Assembly: GCA_029983675.1 (NCBI GenBank)
Contig: JASBYY010000009.1
Location: forward strand, 1-64,000
Source: Bacteroidales bacterium
GTDB taxonomy: Bacteria > Bacteroidota > Bacteroidia > Bacteroidales > F082
Reading direction: 5' to 3'
DNA: 64,000 bases
Shown: positions 26,457 to 35,914 of the stretch, piece by piece
How the letters are laid out: every line of letters begins with the position of its first letter
Position numbering within the stretch: position 1 is the first letter of the stretch
Translations under genes and position numbers: made by a program
Notes under the pieces: generated by a model
Told to the model about the DNA's origin: nothing
Database searches by the model: none
Seen by the model: only the letters and a program-made list of their open reading frames with translations

Positions 26457-26464
26457 CAAAGATA
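26457..26464 (-). promoter_or_regulatory. -7 box of recQ
   Basis: TATCTTTG on the minus strand, 17 nt upstream of the recQ ATG. Confidence 0.6.
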
Positions 26465-26557
26465 GTTTTTTTCGTCTAAATCCCAATACTGCCTGAGCTT
26501 GTTTCCCTTGCCAATTCAAAAAAAACCAGAAGGAATATTCATTACCCAATAATTGAC

Positions 26558-26565
26558 TATTTTTG
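26558..26565 (+). promoter_or_regulatory. -7 box of the His/Cys-rich protein/TonB receptor unit
   Basis: TATTTTTG, followed by a 110-nt leader that contains the inverted repeat at 26583-26595. Confidence 0.6.
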
Positions 26566-26582
26566 CGCCCTTGGAAAAAGCA

Positions 26583-26595
26583 TTACCAATGGTAA
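26583..26595. promoter_or_regulatory. Possible operator in the leader of the TonB receptor unit
   Basis: TTACC-AAT-GGTAA is a perfect 5-bp inverted repeat about 18 nt after the -7 box. A second one, AGTAAA / TTTACT, follows within a few bases. The site lies where a metal-sensing repressor could act. No regulator is recognised. Confidence 0.35.
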
Positions 26596-26682
26596 GAGTA
26601 AACCGTTTTTACTGCTACTGCAAAACCGATTAGCCGCATGTTATCGCTCCACCTATAGGCTCAAGGCATTATCCAACATCTA

Positions 26683-26985
26683 ATGGTTAAAAAGACAAGG
26701 CGCATATTATCATGGTTTCTACTGCTTACATTTGTAAGTTTGTGGATGCTGAAATCGGAACATCATCACGAGGCTTCCGAACACATCCATGACAAGAGTG
26801 TCGTCACTCTGAGCGAAAAATGCGAGGTATGCAGCTATGAGTTCAAAACGCTCTCCTTCGGAATCGACCCGTTGGATTTATCCCAGGAAATCACAGAATG
26901 TCCCTACATTATCCATAAATATTCAGCTGATTATCAATCTCCAGAAGGGTGCCAGACCCATCTGCGCGCCCCTCCTATGGCATGA
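26683..26985 (+). CDS. Small histidine- and cysteine-rich exported protein
   Basis: 100 aa. Lys/Arg-rich start, one hydrophobic segment (ILSWFLLLTFVSLWML, residues 8-23), then SEHHHEASEHIHDK with five His between residues 27 and 36, and C-E-V-C (Cys47, Cys50) plus Cys73. The mix of His and a CxxC pair suggests metal binding. It resembles the small DUF2946-like proteins found beside metal-related TonB receptors. It is 56 nt upstream of the receptor gene and probably co-transcribed. No exact family is claimed. Confidence 0.7.
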   Translation: MVKKTRRILSWFLLLTFVSLWMLKSEHHHEASEHIHDKSVVTLSEKCEVCSYEFKTLSFGIDPLDLSQEITECPYIIHKYSADYQSPEGCQTHLRAPPMA

Positions 26986-27041
26986 TTTTGACAAAAGGAA
27001 GACTCTCTTGAATATTTAATCACTTTTATTTTTAATCCAAT

Positions 27042-29261
27042 ATGAAAAAAGCATTTTTTATTTTTTTCATGGTATGTTTATGTCATGCCATGAAAGCTCA
27101 GAATATCATTACAGGAAAAGTTTTGGGACAGGATCAACGACCCCTGTCAGGTGCAACTGTTTACATTCACGAACTGAATAAAGGAACGGCGACAGATGCG
27201 GAAGGCCGTTACCGGCTGAATAATTTGCCAAAAGGACAAATCAAGGTTCAGTTTTCGCATGTCGGTTACAACAGTAACATCAAGACCTTACAATTAATGG
27301 GGGTCCCCCAAACCATAGACGTCACGTTGCTTCCGGCCAATGTGGGCATGGACGAAGTCGTTGTAACATCAGGCTACCACAGTGACCAGCGACGAAACGC
27401 AGTGAAAATCGACGTTCTGTCACTCGATGCGACAAAAGGAATGACATCGCCGAATCTTATGGAAAAAATCTGTTCAGTGCCTGGCGTGGACATGATTTCA
27501 AAAGGCAGTGGCGTGACAAAACCCGTCATACGCGGGCTTTCGATGAACGATGTCCTTGTGCTGAACAATGGCGTGAGGCACGAGAACTATCAGTATTCCG
27601 ACCATCATCCTCTTGGCATCAGCGAATATGGTGTTGAAAAAGTGGAAATTGTCAAAGGTCCCGTGTCGTTATTGTACGGATCGGATGCCATAGGCGGTGT
27701 CATTAACTTTGTTCAGGAGAAACCTGCCCCTATCGGCAGCATCACCGGAGATTACAATGTGGGCCTATTCTCGAACACACGGGGTATGACCAACAATTTA
27801 GGCATTAAGGGAGCTTCCGGAAAGTTTTTTGGCGGCATCCGTGCAGGACACTCCACCCATGCCGATTTCCGTCAAGGAGGTGGAGCTTTTGCCCCCAACA
27901 CGCGATTCAATGAATGGTCGGTGAAAGGCAACGCCGGATACACCGGAAAAAAACTTTATTCCCGTTTGTCTTATGAATACGGCAGTCAAAAGTTAGGTTT
28001 GGCAGAAGAAGAAGCCTTTGACCTGGTGAAAGCCGGCGAACGAAAAAATAGTGTATTTTACCAACGGTTTAACTCCCATTTGCTTTCCTCACAAAACCGG
28101 CTGTTCCTCGGAAAATACAAAATGGAAGTAAACGCTGCCTACCAGAGCACCGATCTTGCACATGTTGAGGATGAGAACGAAGTGGAGATTGAAATGCGCC
28201 TCGCCACCTTGACCTACGAGGCAAAGCTCTTCATGATCCCCAATGACAAATCGGAATATGTGGTGGGGTTTCAAGGTTTCAATCAGAAAAACCTGAACCT
28301 AAACGGCCGTCCCGTCAAACTGCTGCCCAATGCCACCGTGGGCAACCAAGCCGCCTTCGCCTTGTTGCAGCATGAGTTTTTCGAAAGCCTCAGGTTACAA
28401 GCCGGTGTTCGATATGACTTCGGACAGATTGTTTCAGAATCCATCGCGGCTTCCGATGAAAGCTCGTACCGGCCCTGTATCAGTAAGCATCACGGCAGTC
28501 TCAACGGTTCCATAGGAGGCACCTATACCCTGAACCGTTTTGTGTTCCGCGCCAATTTTGCCACTGCATATCGAAGCCCCAATCTGGCCGAACTGACATC
28601 TGACGGACTGCACGAGTTACGGTATGAAAAAGGCGATGCGAATCTGCTGCCCGAAAAATCGCGCGAAACCGACGCTGGCATCCGTTACCACAGCCCCAAC
28701 GTAACACTGAATATTGCTGCTTTCTACAACAAAGTGAACAACTACATTTTTATCGCCCCCACCGGTGATACCACAAATGCAGGTGTGAACATTTATCAAT
28801 ACCGACAGGTCCATTCCATTTTGTTTGGCGGTGAGGCAGGGTTGCAAATCCATCCCGCCACTATGAAATGGCTGCAACTCGAATCCACCTACGCCGGTGT
28901 GGTCGGCAAACAAGAAAACGGGAAACATCTCCCATTCGTGCCGGCTCAAAAGCTGTCCCTTGCACTGAAACTGACCAAAGAAAAAATGGCTTTCCTTGAG
29001 GATTCTTATTTTTCGGCACGCATGACAAAGGTTTTCGACCAAAACAAAATCGCTCATGATGAAACAGCCACTAAAGGTTATTTGTTAGTAGATTTGAGCA
29101 CAGGAACCTCCTTGCGATTCGGGAAACAATCCCTACAAATGGAGTTAGGTGTCAAGAACCTTTTCGATGTAAAATACATCGACCACCTTTCCACTTTGAA
29201 AGAAGCTGCGTTGCTCAATCCCGGCAGAAATGTGACCCTAAGTCTAAAAGTCCCTTTCTAA
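27042..29261 (+). CDS. TonB-dependent outer-membrane receptor (probable metal uptake)
   Basis: 739 aa. Signal peptide (residues 1-19), CarboxypepD_reg-like domain (IITGKVLGQDQRPLSGATVYIHELNKGTATDAEGRY, about 20-100), TonB box region (DEVVVTSG), plug (PNLMEKICSVPGVDMISKG through EKVEIVKGPVSLLYGSDAIGGVINFV), and a 22-strand barrel ending in LNPGRNVTLSLKVPF. At 739 aa it is smaller than SusC-type receptors and has no SusD partner. The plug segment HHPLGISEYGVEKVEIVKGP resembles ZnuD-like zinc receptors, and the preceding small protein is His/Cys-rich. A metal ligand is therefore likely but unproven. Confidence 0.9.
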   Translation: MKKAFFIFFMVCLCHAMKAQNIITGKVLGQDQRPLSGATVYIHELNKGTATDAEGRYRLNNLPKGQIKVQFSHVGYNSNIKTLQLMGVPQTIDVTLLPANVGMDEVVVTSGYHSDQRRNAVKIDVLSLDATKGMTSPNLMEKICSVPGVDMISKGSGVTKPVIRGLSMNDVLVLNNGVRHENYQYSDHHPLGISEYGVEKVEIVKGPVSLLYGSDAIGGVINFVQEKPAPIGSITGDYNVGLFSNTRGMTNNLGIKGASGKFFGGIRAGHSTHADFRQGGGAFAPNTRFNEWSVKGNAGYTGKKLYSRLSYEYGSQKLGLAEEEAFDLVKAGERKNSVFYQRFNSHLLSSQNRLFLGKYKMEVNAAYQSTDLAHVEDENEVEIEMRLATLTYEAKLFMIPNDKSEYVVGFQGFNQKNLNLNGRPVKLLPNATVGNQAAFALLQHEFFESLRLQAGVRYDFGQIVSESIAASDESSYRPCISKHHGSLNGSIGGTYTLNRFVFRANFATAYRSPNLAELTSDGLHELRYEKGDANLLPEKSRETDAGIRYHSPNVTLNIAAFYNKVNNYIFIAPTGDTTNAGVNIYQYRQVHSILFGGEAGLQIHPATMKWLQLESTYAGVVGKQENGKHLPFVPAQKLSLALKLTKEKMAFLEDSYFSARMTKVFDQNKIAHDETATKGYLLVDLSTGTSLRFGKQSLQMELGVKNLFDVKYIDHLSTLKEAALLNPGRNVTLSLKVPF

Positions 29262-29336
29262 CCCATGTTTCATAGGCGGACACCGCATGAGATGACACTT
29301 TGGTGCGGACCGAACAGATAGAAGCGCCTGCAGATA

Positions 29337-29371
29337 ACGAGACCGACAGATACGCCGGTCTCGTTTTTTTT
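29337..29371 (+). terminator. Rho-independent terminator after the TonB receptor gene
   Basis: AACGAGACCG / CGGTCTCGTT stem with a 10-nt loop and T8, about 75 nt after the stop. Confidence 0.9.
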
Positions 29372-29505
29372 CAGCTACAAATCGTCATTATAAAAGTTAC
29401 CCAATAGCAACGGCACTACCCCACAAAGTGTGTCCCCAAAAAACAGTACAATGTCAAAAAGAATACCAATCAACAAACTTCTTTCCTTCTTACTTATTAA
29501 TTGTG

Positions 29506-29513
29506 TATTTTTG
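29506..29513 (+). promoter_or_regulatory. -7 box of the antiporter gene
   Basis: TATTTTTG, 38 nt before the ATG at 29552. Confidence 0.6.
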
Positions 29514-29551
29514 CATGATTTTAGAAACCGGTTTCATCAAATCGAGACAGT

Positions 29552-31144
29552 ATGTTTGACTTATTGCTTCCTGTAACCGACAGCTTTCACACTGTAAGCA
29601 GCATCTTGCTTCCCATAGCCGACACACTCCACACTGTAAGCGACACCTTGCGCACAGTGAGTGATACCATCGTGCAACCGGAAATTGCCGAACAAGTGAC
29701 GCAATCCACCTCCTCTTCATCAGGGAGAACCGGTCTCACCATCGCCATTCTTGGCCTGTTGATTTTCGCCGCCCATCTGTTTTCGGAGATTTTCAGCCGC
29801 AAACGCGTCCCCGATGTCTTATTGCTAATGATAATCGGTTTGGTTATCGGGCCCATATTCCACTGGGTCAAGCCGTCATCTTTCGGTGCCGTAGGCAGTA
29901 TCTTTTCTGCCATCACCCTCGTAGTCATCCTTTTTGAAAGCGGCACACAACTCGGATTCGAGTCACTGGTAAAATCGCTCAGAGGAACAATACGGCTCAC
30001 CGTGACAAATTTTTTCACCACAATGGTCGTTGTCGGCATTTTGGGCTGGCTGGTATTGAAATTAGATCCCCTCACGAGTTTTATGCTGGGTTCCATCATC
30101 GGCGGCACCTCTTCTGCCGTAGTTATCCCCATGATAAAACAACTGAAAATCAGTGAGAAAGGCGGAACCATTCTAATTCTTGAGTCGGCATTTGGCAGCG
30201 TGCTTTGTATTGTTTTCGCCTTGGCTTTGTTGCAAGCTGTACAAATCGGCAAATTGAATTTCGGCATCATTTTCGGTCAGATTTTCTCTTCTTTCGTGCT
30301 GACCACTTTAATCGGTTTGCTGGCCGCTGTTTTCTGGTCGTACATTCTCGACAAAATGCGGCATGTCAAAAACTCCATCCTGACGACACCTGCTTTTGTC
30401 TTCATCATCTACGGTCTCAACGAATTCCTAGGTTTCAGCGGCGCCATTGCCGCGTTGGCCTTCGGCATTGGCTTGGCCAACATCGAAAGCATATACGACG
30501 GCTTGCTTAACCGCCTATTCAAGAGCCGTCCTGCAAAACTCAACCCGACCGAAAAACTGCTATTCAGCGAGGTCTCGTTTTTGCTCAAAACGTTTTTCTT
30601 CGTTTACATTGGCATTTCTATCCGCCTCGACCATTACAAGCCCATCCTCATCGGACTTGTGCTTACCATTGTACTATTTGCATTAAGAATACTTATCGTG
30701 CGTTTCGCCATTCCAAAACGAAAAGAGGCATTGCCCGCCCATGACATGGTCTATATGGCGACCATGCTTCCCAAAGGTCTTGCCGCCGCCGTGCTTGCTA
30801 CCATACCTGCCCAAACCGGTATTCCTGGAGGAGAAAACATTCAAAACATCGTATTTGCCGTCATTTTATTCACTACTATTTTCACATCGGTTTTGGTTCC
30901 CGTCATCGAAGGGAAAAACTTCATCAGCCGCATATACTTGTATATTTTCTGCAGCAAATCCGGCGCCATTGAAACAAGTACCAATGCTGAATCCGAACAA
31001 GAAATTCCGTCTTCGAAAAAATGGAAAAAATGGGGAAAACTGCAATTTGAACAGGAAGAAAAGGAAAAACAAGCCTTCGACTCAGAAATTGTTGCCGAAA
31101 GCATGGAGGACAATGTCGATAATGAAAGAGACAAGACGCAATAA
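29552..31144 (+). CDS. Cation:proton antiporter family (CPA1-like) membrane protein
   Basis: 530 aa. Ten to twelve membrane segments lie between residues 60 and 465 (for example VPDVLLLMIIGLVIGPIF, SIFSAITLVVILFESG, GAIAALAFGIGLANI). GGTSSAVVIPMI and ESAFGSVLCIV mark the ion pathway region. At the place where relatives have Asp after ES-x-x-x (for instance ESxxTDVLC or ESxxNDP), this protein has Ser216. The first 55 residues are unusual: a short repeat of the type D-T-L-H-T-V-S. The tail from about 465 is charged and cytoplasmic. The transported ion cannot be told, and loss of the acidic residue questions normal exchange. Confidence 0.85.
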   Translation: MFDLLLPVTDSFHTVSSILLPIADTLHTVSDTLRTVSDTIVQPEIAEQVTQSTSSSSGRTGLTIAILGLLIFAAHLFSEIFSRKRVPDVLLLMIIGLVIGPIFHWVKPSSFGAVGSIFSAITLVVILFESGTQLGFESLVKSLRGTIRLTVTNFFTTMVVVGILGWLVLKLDPLTSFMLGSIIGGTSSAVVIPMIKQLKISEKGGTILILESAFGSVLCIVFALALLQAVQIGKLNFGIIFGQIFSSFVLTTLIGLLAAVFWSYILDKMRHVKNSILTTPAFVFIIYGLNEFLGFSGAIAALAFGIGLANIESIYDGLLNRLFKSRPAKLNPTEKLLFSEVSFLLKTFFFVYIGISIRLDHYKPILIGLVLTIVLFALRILIVRFAIPKRKEALPAHDMVYMATMLPKGLAAAVLATIPAQTGIPGGENIQNIVFAVILFTTIFTSVLVPVIEGKNFISRIYLYIFCSKSGAIETSTNAESEQEIPSSKKWKKWGKLQFEQEEKEKQAFDSEIVAESMEDNVDNERDKTQ

Positions 31145-31220
31145 CGCATTGATAACATGTTATTTATAAAATTACCAATAAAAAAGACGACAAAAATAAT
31201 AAGAATGTCAGGCTTTTTAG

Positions 31221-31250
31221 TTGCCATATCAAAAAAATTGAGTAATTTTG
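31221..31250 (+). promoter_or_regulatory. Promoter of rpsO
   Basis: TTG (31221-31223), 19-nt spacer, TAATTTTG (31243-31250). The ATG is 46 nt downstream. Confidence 0.65.
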
Positions 31251-31295
31251 CAGCTTAAATTAAGGAAAAAGTAAGAAGATAAAAGTTTAAAAGTT

Positions 31296-31565
31296 ATGTA
31301 TTTAACTGCAGAGAAAAAATCTGAGATTTTCACACAATTTGGTAAGAATGCTGCCGATACTGGTTCAGCAGAAGGTCAGATTGCTTTGTTCACATTCAGA
31401 ATCAAGCATTTGACCGAACAGACAAAAGAGCACACCAAAGACTTGGCGGCAAAGCGTTCGCTGGTTCGTTTGGTGGGTAAACGTAGAAAGCTCCTCGATT
31501 ATCTGAAGAGAACGGACATTGAAAGATACCGCGCCATCATCAAGGAACTGGGTATCAGAAAATAA
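31296..31565 (+). CDS. rpsO: 30S ribosomal protein S15
   Basis: 89 aa, full length. The conserved core is FGKNAADTGSAEGQIALFTFRIKHLTEQTKEHTKDLAAKRSLVRLVGKRRKLLDYL. Binds 16S rRNA in the central domain. It is followed by pnp, an order seen in many bacteria, but a terminator separates the two here. Confidence 0.98.
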   Translation: MYLTAEKKSEIFTQFGKNAADTGSAEGQIALFTFRIKHLTEQTKEHTKDLAAKRSLVRLVGKRRKLLDYLKRTDIERYRAIIKELGIRK

Positions 31566-31592
31566 TTCCCGCTTTGCCCGTGCGGGATAAGC

Positions 31593-31623
31593 AAAAAAGG
31601 CAATTTTGAGATTGCCTTTTTTT
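31593..31623 (+). terminator. Rho-independent terminator after rpsO
   Basis: AAAGGCAAT / ATTGCCTTT stem with a TTTGAG loop and T7. Confidence 0.85.
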
Positions 31624-31803
31624 CTATTTATGTATCCCTCGGTTTGACAGCCTAGAAAACGCACTTACAAGTTAAGAAGTTAGCAGGGAGAAAAAACTTT
31701 CAGCAAAAAGAGCCCCCCTATCTTCGAACTTGATTGACCAGAAACGGGTTTTGAAAACTAAACAATCATCACTAAACACTCTCACACCATAACAAATCAC
31801 ATC

Positions 31804-34038
31804 ATGGGTCCTGAAGGAATCACACAACTCATAAATATGCCCAATGGGCTGGAAATCAGCATTAATACAGGCAGATTAGCAAAACAAGCCGATGGTTCTG
31901 CAGTGGTACGCTGCGGCAACACCGTGCTCATGGCTACTGTCGTTTCGGCCAAGGAAGCAGCTCCTGAAACCGATTTTCTGCCCTTATCGGTGGATTACAG
32001 AGAAAAATACTACGCCACAGGAAAATTCCCAGGCGGTTTCTTTAAGCGCGAAGCCAAGCCCTCCGACTACGAGATCCTTATTTCTCGCTTGATCGACCGT
32101 GCGTTGCGCCCGCTTTTCCCCGACGACTACCACGCTGAAACACAAGTCCAAGTGACTTTGCTTTCGGGTGACAAGAACTTCCCGCCTGATGCACTGGCAG
32201 CCTTGGCCGCCTCGTCAGCCATCAGTGTTTCCGACATTCCGTTCCACGGTCCTATCTCGGAAGTGCGTGTCGCCCTCATCGATGACGAATACGTCATCAA
32301 TCCTACCTTTGAGCAGATGGAAAACGCCCGCCTCGAACTTATGGTGGCAGCTTCCATGAAAGACATCTGCATGGTGGAAGGCGAATGCAAGGAAGTAACC
32401 GAAGAACAGATGCTTAACGCATTGAAAGCCGCTCACGAAGCCATCAAAGTACAATGTCAGGCACAAATGGAGCTGGCCGAAAAAGTCAACAACCCGAAAC
32501 GCGAGTACTGCCACGAAGTCAATGACGAGACCCTGCGTACCGAGTTGGCTGAGGCTTGTTACAAACCCTGCTATGACTTTGCTCTGACCGGAACCGCCAA
32601 CAAACACGAACGTGAAGCTGCCTTCCAAGCCATTCTTGACAACTATTTGACAAAATACACCGAAGAAGAACTTGAAACATTGGCACCCTTAGCCAAGCGC
32701 TATTTCCACGATGTGGAACGCAAAGCCGTTCGTGATGCCATCCTTATCGAGCGCAAACGCCTTGACGGACGCCAACTCAACGAAGTACGCCCCATTTGGA
32801 CCGAAGTCGATTTGCTACCCTCGGTACACGGCTCGGCCATCTTCACACGTGGAGAAACACAAGCGTTGGTGACGGTCACTTTGGGCACCAAACTCGATGA
32901 GCAAACTATTGATGGCACTGTGGTGGAAGGCGCCAACAATTTCATCCTGCACTACAACTTCCCCGGTTTCGCCACTGGAGAAGCCAAACCACAACGCAGT
33001 GTCAGCCGCCGCGAAGTCGGTCATGGCAACCTTGCCGAAAGAGCTTTGAAATCAATGGTTCCGCATGACGAAACCATGCCCTATACCGTGCGTATCGTGT
33101 CGGATATTCTCGAATCGAACGGATCTTCTTCGATGGCTTCGGTATGTGGCGGTTGCTTAGCTCTGATGGATGCAGGTGTTCCGATCCGCAAACCCGTTGC
33201 CGGCGTGGCCATGGGTCTGATTACCGATACTGAAAATGGAAAATATGCCGTGCTCACAGATATTCTTGGCGATGAAGATCACCTTGGCGACATGGACTTC
33301 AAAGTCACCGGAACACGCGACGGCATTACCGCATGTCAGATGGATATCAAGGTGGACGGTCTGTCCTACGAAGTGCTGACCGAAGCTATGGAACAAGCAC
33401 GTCAAGGCCGCATCCACATCCTCGATGAAATGGCCAAGACCATCACCGAGCCGCGTAGCGACTATAAGGAAATTGTTCCTCGCATTGAAAAGATGCTGAT
33501 ACCCAAAGACTTCATTGGTGCCGTGATTGGACCTGGCGGAAAAGTCATCCAAGAGATGCAAAAAGAAACCAATACGGTCATTGTCATTACCGAAGACGAC
33601 AAATCCGGTATCGTTGAGATTTCATCGCAAAACAAAGCCGACATTGAGGCTTGCAAAGCGAGAATCAAAGCCATCATCTCCGTCCCCGAAGTGGGCGAAG
33701 TGTATGACGGCGTGGTAAGATCCATCATGGCATTCGGTGCCTTTGTGGAAATATTACCCGGCAAGGACGGTTTGCTTCACATTTCGGAAATCGCATGGGA
33801 ACGCTTAGAAACCATGGACGGCGTGCTGAAGGAAGGCGACCATATTCAGGTGAAACTCATCGAAGTCGATGAAAAGACCGGCAAGCTGCGCCTGTCGCGC
33901 AAAGCCCTCCTGCCCAAGCCGGAAGGCTACGTGGAACGGAAACCTGCCGGTGGCCAGCGCCGCCCAAGCGGCGACCGTCATGGAAATGGCGGAGGACACC
34001 ACGGCAACGGAAACCGTAATAACGGCAGAAGAAGCTGA
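31804..34038 (+). CDS. pnp: Polyribonucleotide nucleotidyltransferase (PNPase)
   Basis: Phosphorolytic 3'-5' RNA decay. 744 aa. Two RNase PH domains (about 10-140 and 320-540) around the helical PNPase domain; KH domain with [19 protein letters not shown] (about 560-620); S1 domain with [33 protein letters not shown] (about 630-700). The C-terminal tail is Gly/Arg/His/Asn-rich. The ATG at 31804 gives the conserved [23 protein letters not shown] at the right distance. A weak TATCTTCG box lies at 31719-31726. Confidence 0.97.
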   Translation: MGPEGITQLINMPNGLEISINTGRLAKQADGSAVVRCGNTVLMATVVSAKEAAPETDFLPLSVDYREKYYATGKFPGGFFKREAKPSDYEILISRLIDRALRPLFPDDYHAETQVQVTLLSGDKNFPPDALAALAASSAISVSDIPFHGPISEVRVALIDDEYVINPTFEQMENARLELMVAASMKDICMVEGECKEVTEEQMLNALKAAHEAIKVQCQAQMELAEKVNNPKREYCHEVNDETLRTELAEACYKPCYDFALTGTANKHEREAAFQAILDNYLTKYTEEELETLAPLAKRYFHDVERKAVRDAILIERKRLDGRQLNEVRPIWTEVDLLPSVHGSAIFTRGETQALVTVTLGTKLDEQTIDGTVVEGANNFILHYNFPGFATGEAKPQRSVSRREVGHGNLAERALKSMVPHDETMPYTVRIVSDILESNGSSSMASVCGGCLALMDAGVPIRKPVAGVAMGLITDTENGKYAVLTDILGDEDHLGDMDFKVTGTRDGITACQMDIKVDGLSYEVLTEAMEQARQGRIHILDEMAKTITEPRSDYKEIVPRIEKMLIPKDFIGAVIGPGGKVIQEMQKETNTVIVITEDDKSGIVEISSQNKADIEACKARIKAIISVPEVGEVYDGVVRSIMAFGAFVEILPGKDGLLHISEIAWERLETMDGVLKEGDHIQVKLIEVDEKTGKLRLSRKALLPKPEGYVERKPAGGQRRPSGDRHGNGGGHHGNGNRNNGRRS

Positions 34039-34050
34039 TATGTTTTAGTT

Positions 34051-34101
34051 GGTAAGGAGTGGCGGCCTGCCTGGCAGTTCACCATCCTTTACCAGCCTTT
34101 T
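34051..34101 (+). terminator. Stem-loop after pnp, probable terminator
   Basis: GGTAAGGAGTGG pairs with CCATCCTTTACC through two single-base bulges, closing a GC-rich loop. AGCCTTTTTG follows. It lies between pnp and rpoD and could also act in the rpoD leader. Confidence 0.55.
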
Positions 34102-34162
34102 TGACCTTTATCTATTGGGGAAAACAACACATTATTAACTATACGAGCAATTTTTACGTTCA

Positions 34163-35026
34163 ATGAGGCAGTTAAAGATCACGAAGCAGGTAACAAACAG
34201 AGAAACGGCTTCTCTGGACAAGTATCTGCAAGAAATTGGTAAAGTTGAGCTCATTACCGCTGAAGAAGAAGTGGAGTTGGCTCAACGTATCAAGCAAGGC
34301 GACAAGATTGCTTTGGAAAAATTGACCAAAGCCAACCTTCGTTTTGTAGTTTCCGTATCAAAACAGTATCAGAACCAAGGCCTTAGTCTTCCCGACTTAA
34401 TCAATGAAGGCAACTTGGGACTGATAAAAGCCGCACAACGTTTCGATGAAACAAGAGGTTTCAAATTCATTTCCTACGCCGTGTGGTGGATTCGTCAATC
34501 CATCCTTCAGGCTCTGGCTGAACAATCGCGTATTGTTCGTCTTCCTCTTAACAAGATCGGTTCCATCAACAAAATCAACAAAGCCTATGCTAAGCTAGAA
34601 CAAGAGTATGAGCGCGAACCCAATGCAGAGGAAATTGCCGAGTTGCTTGAAATCACCGAGTCGGAAGTGAAGGAGTCGATGAAAAATGCCGGGCGTCACA
34701 TTTCGATGGACGCACCTCTCGTTCAGGACGAAGACAACACCATGTACGACGTGCTGAAGAGCGAAGAGGCTCCTACCCCCGAAAGCCAACTCTTGTATGA
34801 ATCGTTACGCAAAGAAATAGATCGCGCCATCTCGTCGCTCACGCCCCGCGAGGCCGATGTCATCCGCCTTTTCTTCGGACTTAACGGCAGCCATCCGCTG
34901 ACCTTGGAAGAGATAGGCGAGAAATTCGACCTGACACGCGAACGCGTGCGACAAATCAAGGAAAAGGCCATACGCCGGTTGAAACACACCAGCCGAAGCA
35001 AAATCCTAAAGAGTTATCTCGGCTAA
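34163..35026 (+). CDS. rpoD: Primary sigma factor (RpoD/SigA, Bacteroidetes type)
   Basis: 287 aa. Region 1.2 ([29 protein letters not shown]), region 2 ([38 protein letters not shown] and [15 protein letters not shown]), region 3 and region 4 ([30 protein letters not shown]) are present. Region 1.1 and the non-conserved region insert of proteobacterial RpoD are missing. This is the normal form in Bacteroidetes and fits the TTTG/TAnnTTTG promoters found across the window. Confidence 0.97.
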   Translation: MRQLKITKQVTNRETASLDKYLQEIGKVELITAEEEVELAQRIKQGDKIALEKLTKANLRFVVSVSKQYQNQGLSLPDLINEGNLGLIKAAQRFDETRGFKFISYAVWWIRQSILQALAEQSRIVRLPLNKIGSINKINKAYAKLEQEYEREPNAEEIAELLEITESEVKESMKNAGRHISMDAPLVQDEDNTMYDVLKSEEAPTPESQLLYESLRKEIDRAISSLTPREADVIRLFFGLNGSHPLTLEEIGEKFDLTRERVRQIKEKAIRRLKHTSRSKILKSYLG

Positions 35027-35045
35027 TTCTCTAATTCTTAAGAAA

Positions 35046-35073
35046 TGCCTTCCGTTATCGGGAGGCGTTTTTT
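35046..35073 (+). terminator. Rho-independent terminator after rpoD
   Basis: GCCTTCCG-TTAT-CGGGAGGC stem followed by GT6. Confidence 0.85.
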
Positions 35074-35179
35074 ATTATTCTTGGGCGAGACGCAGAATGA
35101 CATCGAAAATAGTGCATGGAATGGCAATCAGAAATCAACAATCAATAAGAAACTATTCAGGAAATCCGACAAAAAATAT

Positions 35180-35187
35180 TAGTTTTG
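35180..35187 (+). promoter_or_regulatory. -7 box of rpe
   Basis: TAGTTTTG, 17 nt before the ATG at 35205. It decides against the longer open frame that starts at 35097. Confidence 0.55.
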
Positions 35188-35204
35188 CATCAAAATACAT
35201 TGTC

Positions 35205-35855
35205 ATGCAAAGACTCATTGCCCCTTCTCTGCTTTCTGCCGACTTCCTGCATTTGGGAGACGCTATCGAGATGATTAACCACAGCGAAGCCGACTGGTTT
35301 CATTGCGATGTGATGGACGGCAGGTTTGTCCCCAATATTTCATTCGGAATACCTGTTATTCAAGCAATAAAGAAAACAGCCCGCAAGCCCTTGGATGTGC
35401 ATCTGATGATTGTGGAGCCGGAAAAATATTTCGAGGCTTTTGCCAAGGCAGGCGCTGATATCATCACCTTTCATTACGAGGCGTGCACGCACATCCACCG
35501 CGCCGTACAGCAAATCAAAAGTCTTAGACTGAAAGCCGGTGTCGTGCTTAATCCGCACACTCCTGTAATGTTGCTCGACGACATTCTATCCGATCTCGAC
35601 CTTGTCTTGCTAATGTCGGTGAATCCAGGCTTCGGCGGACAAAAGTTTATCGAACGCTCCTATCAGAAAATAGGCAAGTTAAGTCAGATGATTACCGAGC
35701 AACACTCTTCCACACTGATAGAAGTGGATGGCGGGGTGACCACAGAAAATGCATCCGCTTTGTTTGAAGCCGGTGCCCACGTACTTGTTGCCGGCAATGC
35801 TGTCTTCAAGTCACCCGACCCGCAAGACACCATCAGCAAACTGAAACACGCTTAG
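35205..35855 (+). CDS. rpe: Ribulose-phosphate 3-epimerase
   Basis: 216 aa TIM barrel from the ATG at 35205. Motifs: APSLLSADFLHLGD, WFHCDVMDGRFVPNISFG, KPLDVHLMIVEP, ITFHYEA, LLMSVNPGFGGQKF, and IEVDGGVTTENA; metal and catalytic His/Asp residues are all there. It interconverts ribulose 5-phosphate and xylulose 5-phosphate in the pentose phosphate pathway. The gene is followed after 59 nt by pepD on the same strand. Confidence 0.97.
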   Translation: MQRLIAPSLLSADFLHLGDAIEMINHSEADWFHCDVMDGRFVPNISFGIPVIQAIKKTARKPLDVHLMIVEPEKYFEAFAKAGADIITFHYEACTHIHRAVQQIKSLRLKAGVVLNPHTPVMLLDDILSDLDLVLLMSVNPGFGGQKFIERSYQKIGKLSQMITEQHSSTLIEVDGGVTTENASALFEAGAHVLVAGNAVFKSPDPQDTISKLKHA

Positions 35856-35914
35856 TGACAACCTGTCTGTTTGTTGATTATCCGATAGAAAAACAACTAA
35901 ATAATTCTAATACA

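Noticed and set aside
35097-35204. N-terminal extension of the rpe frame
   Set aside because: The -7 box at 35180-35187 lies inside it, and ribulose-phosphate epimerases start at the MQRLIAPSLL position.
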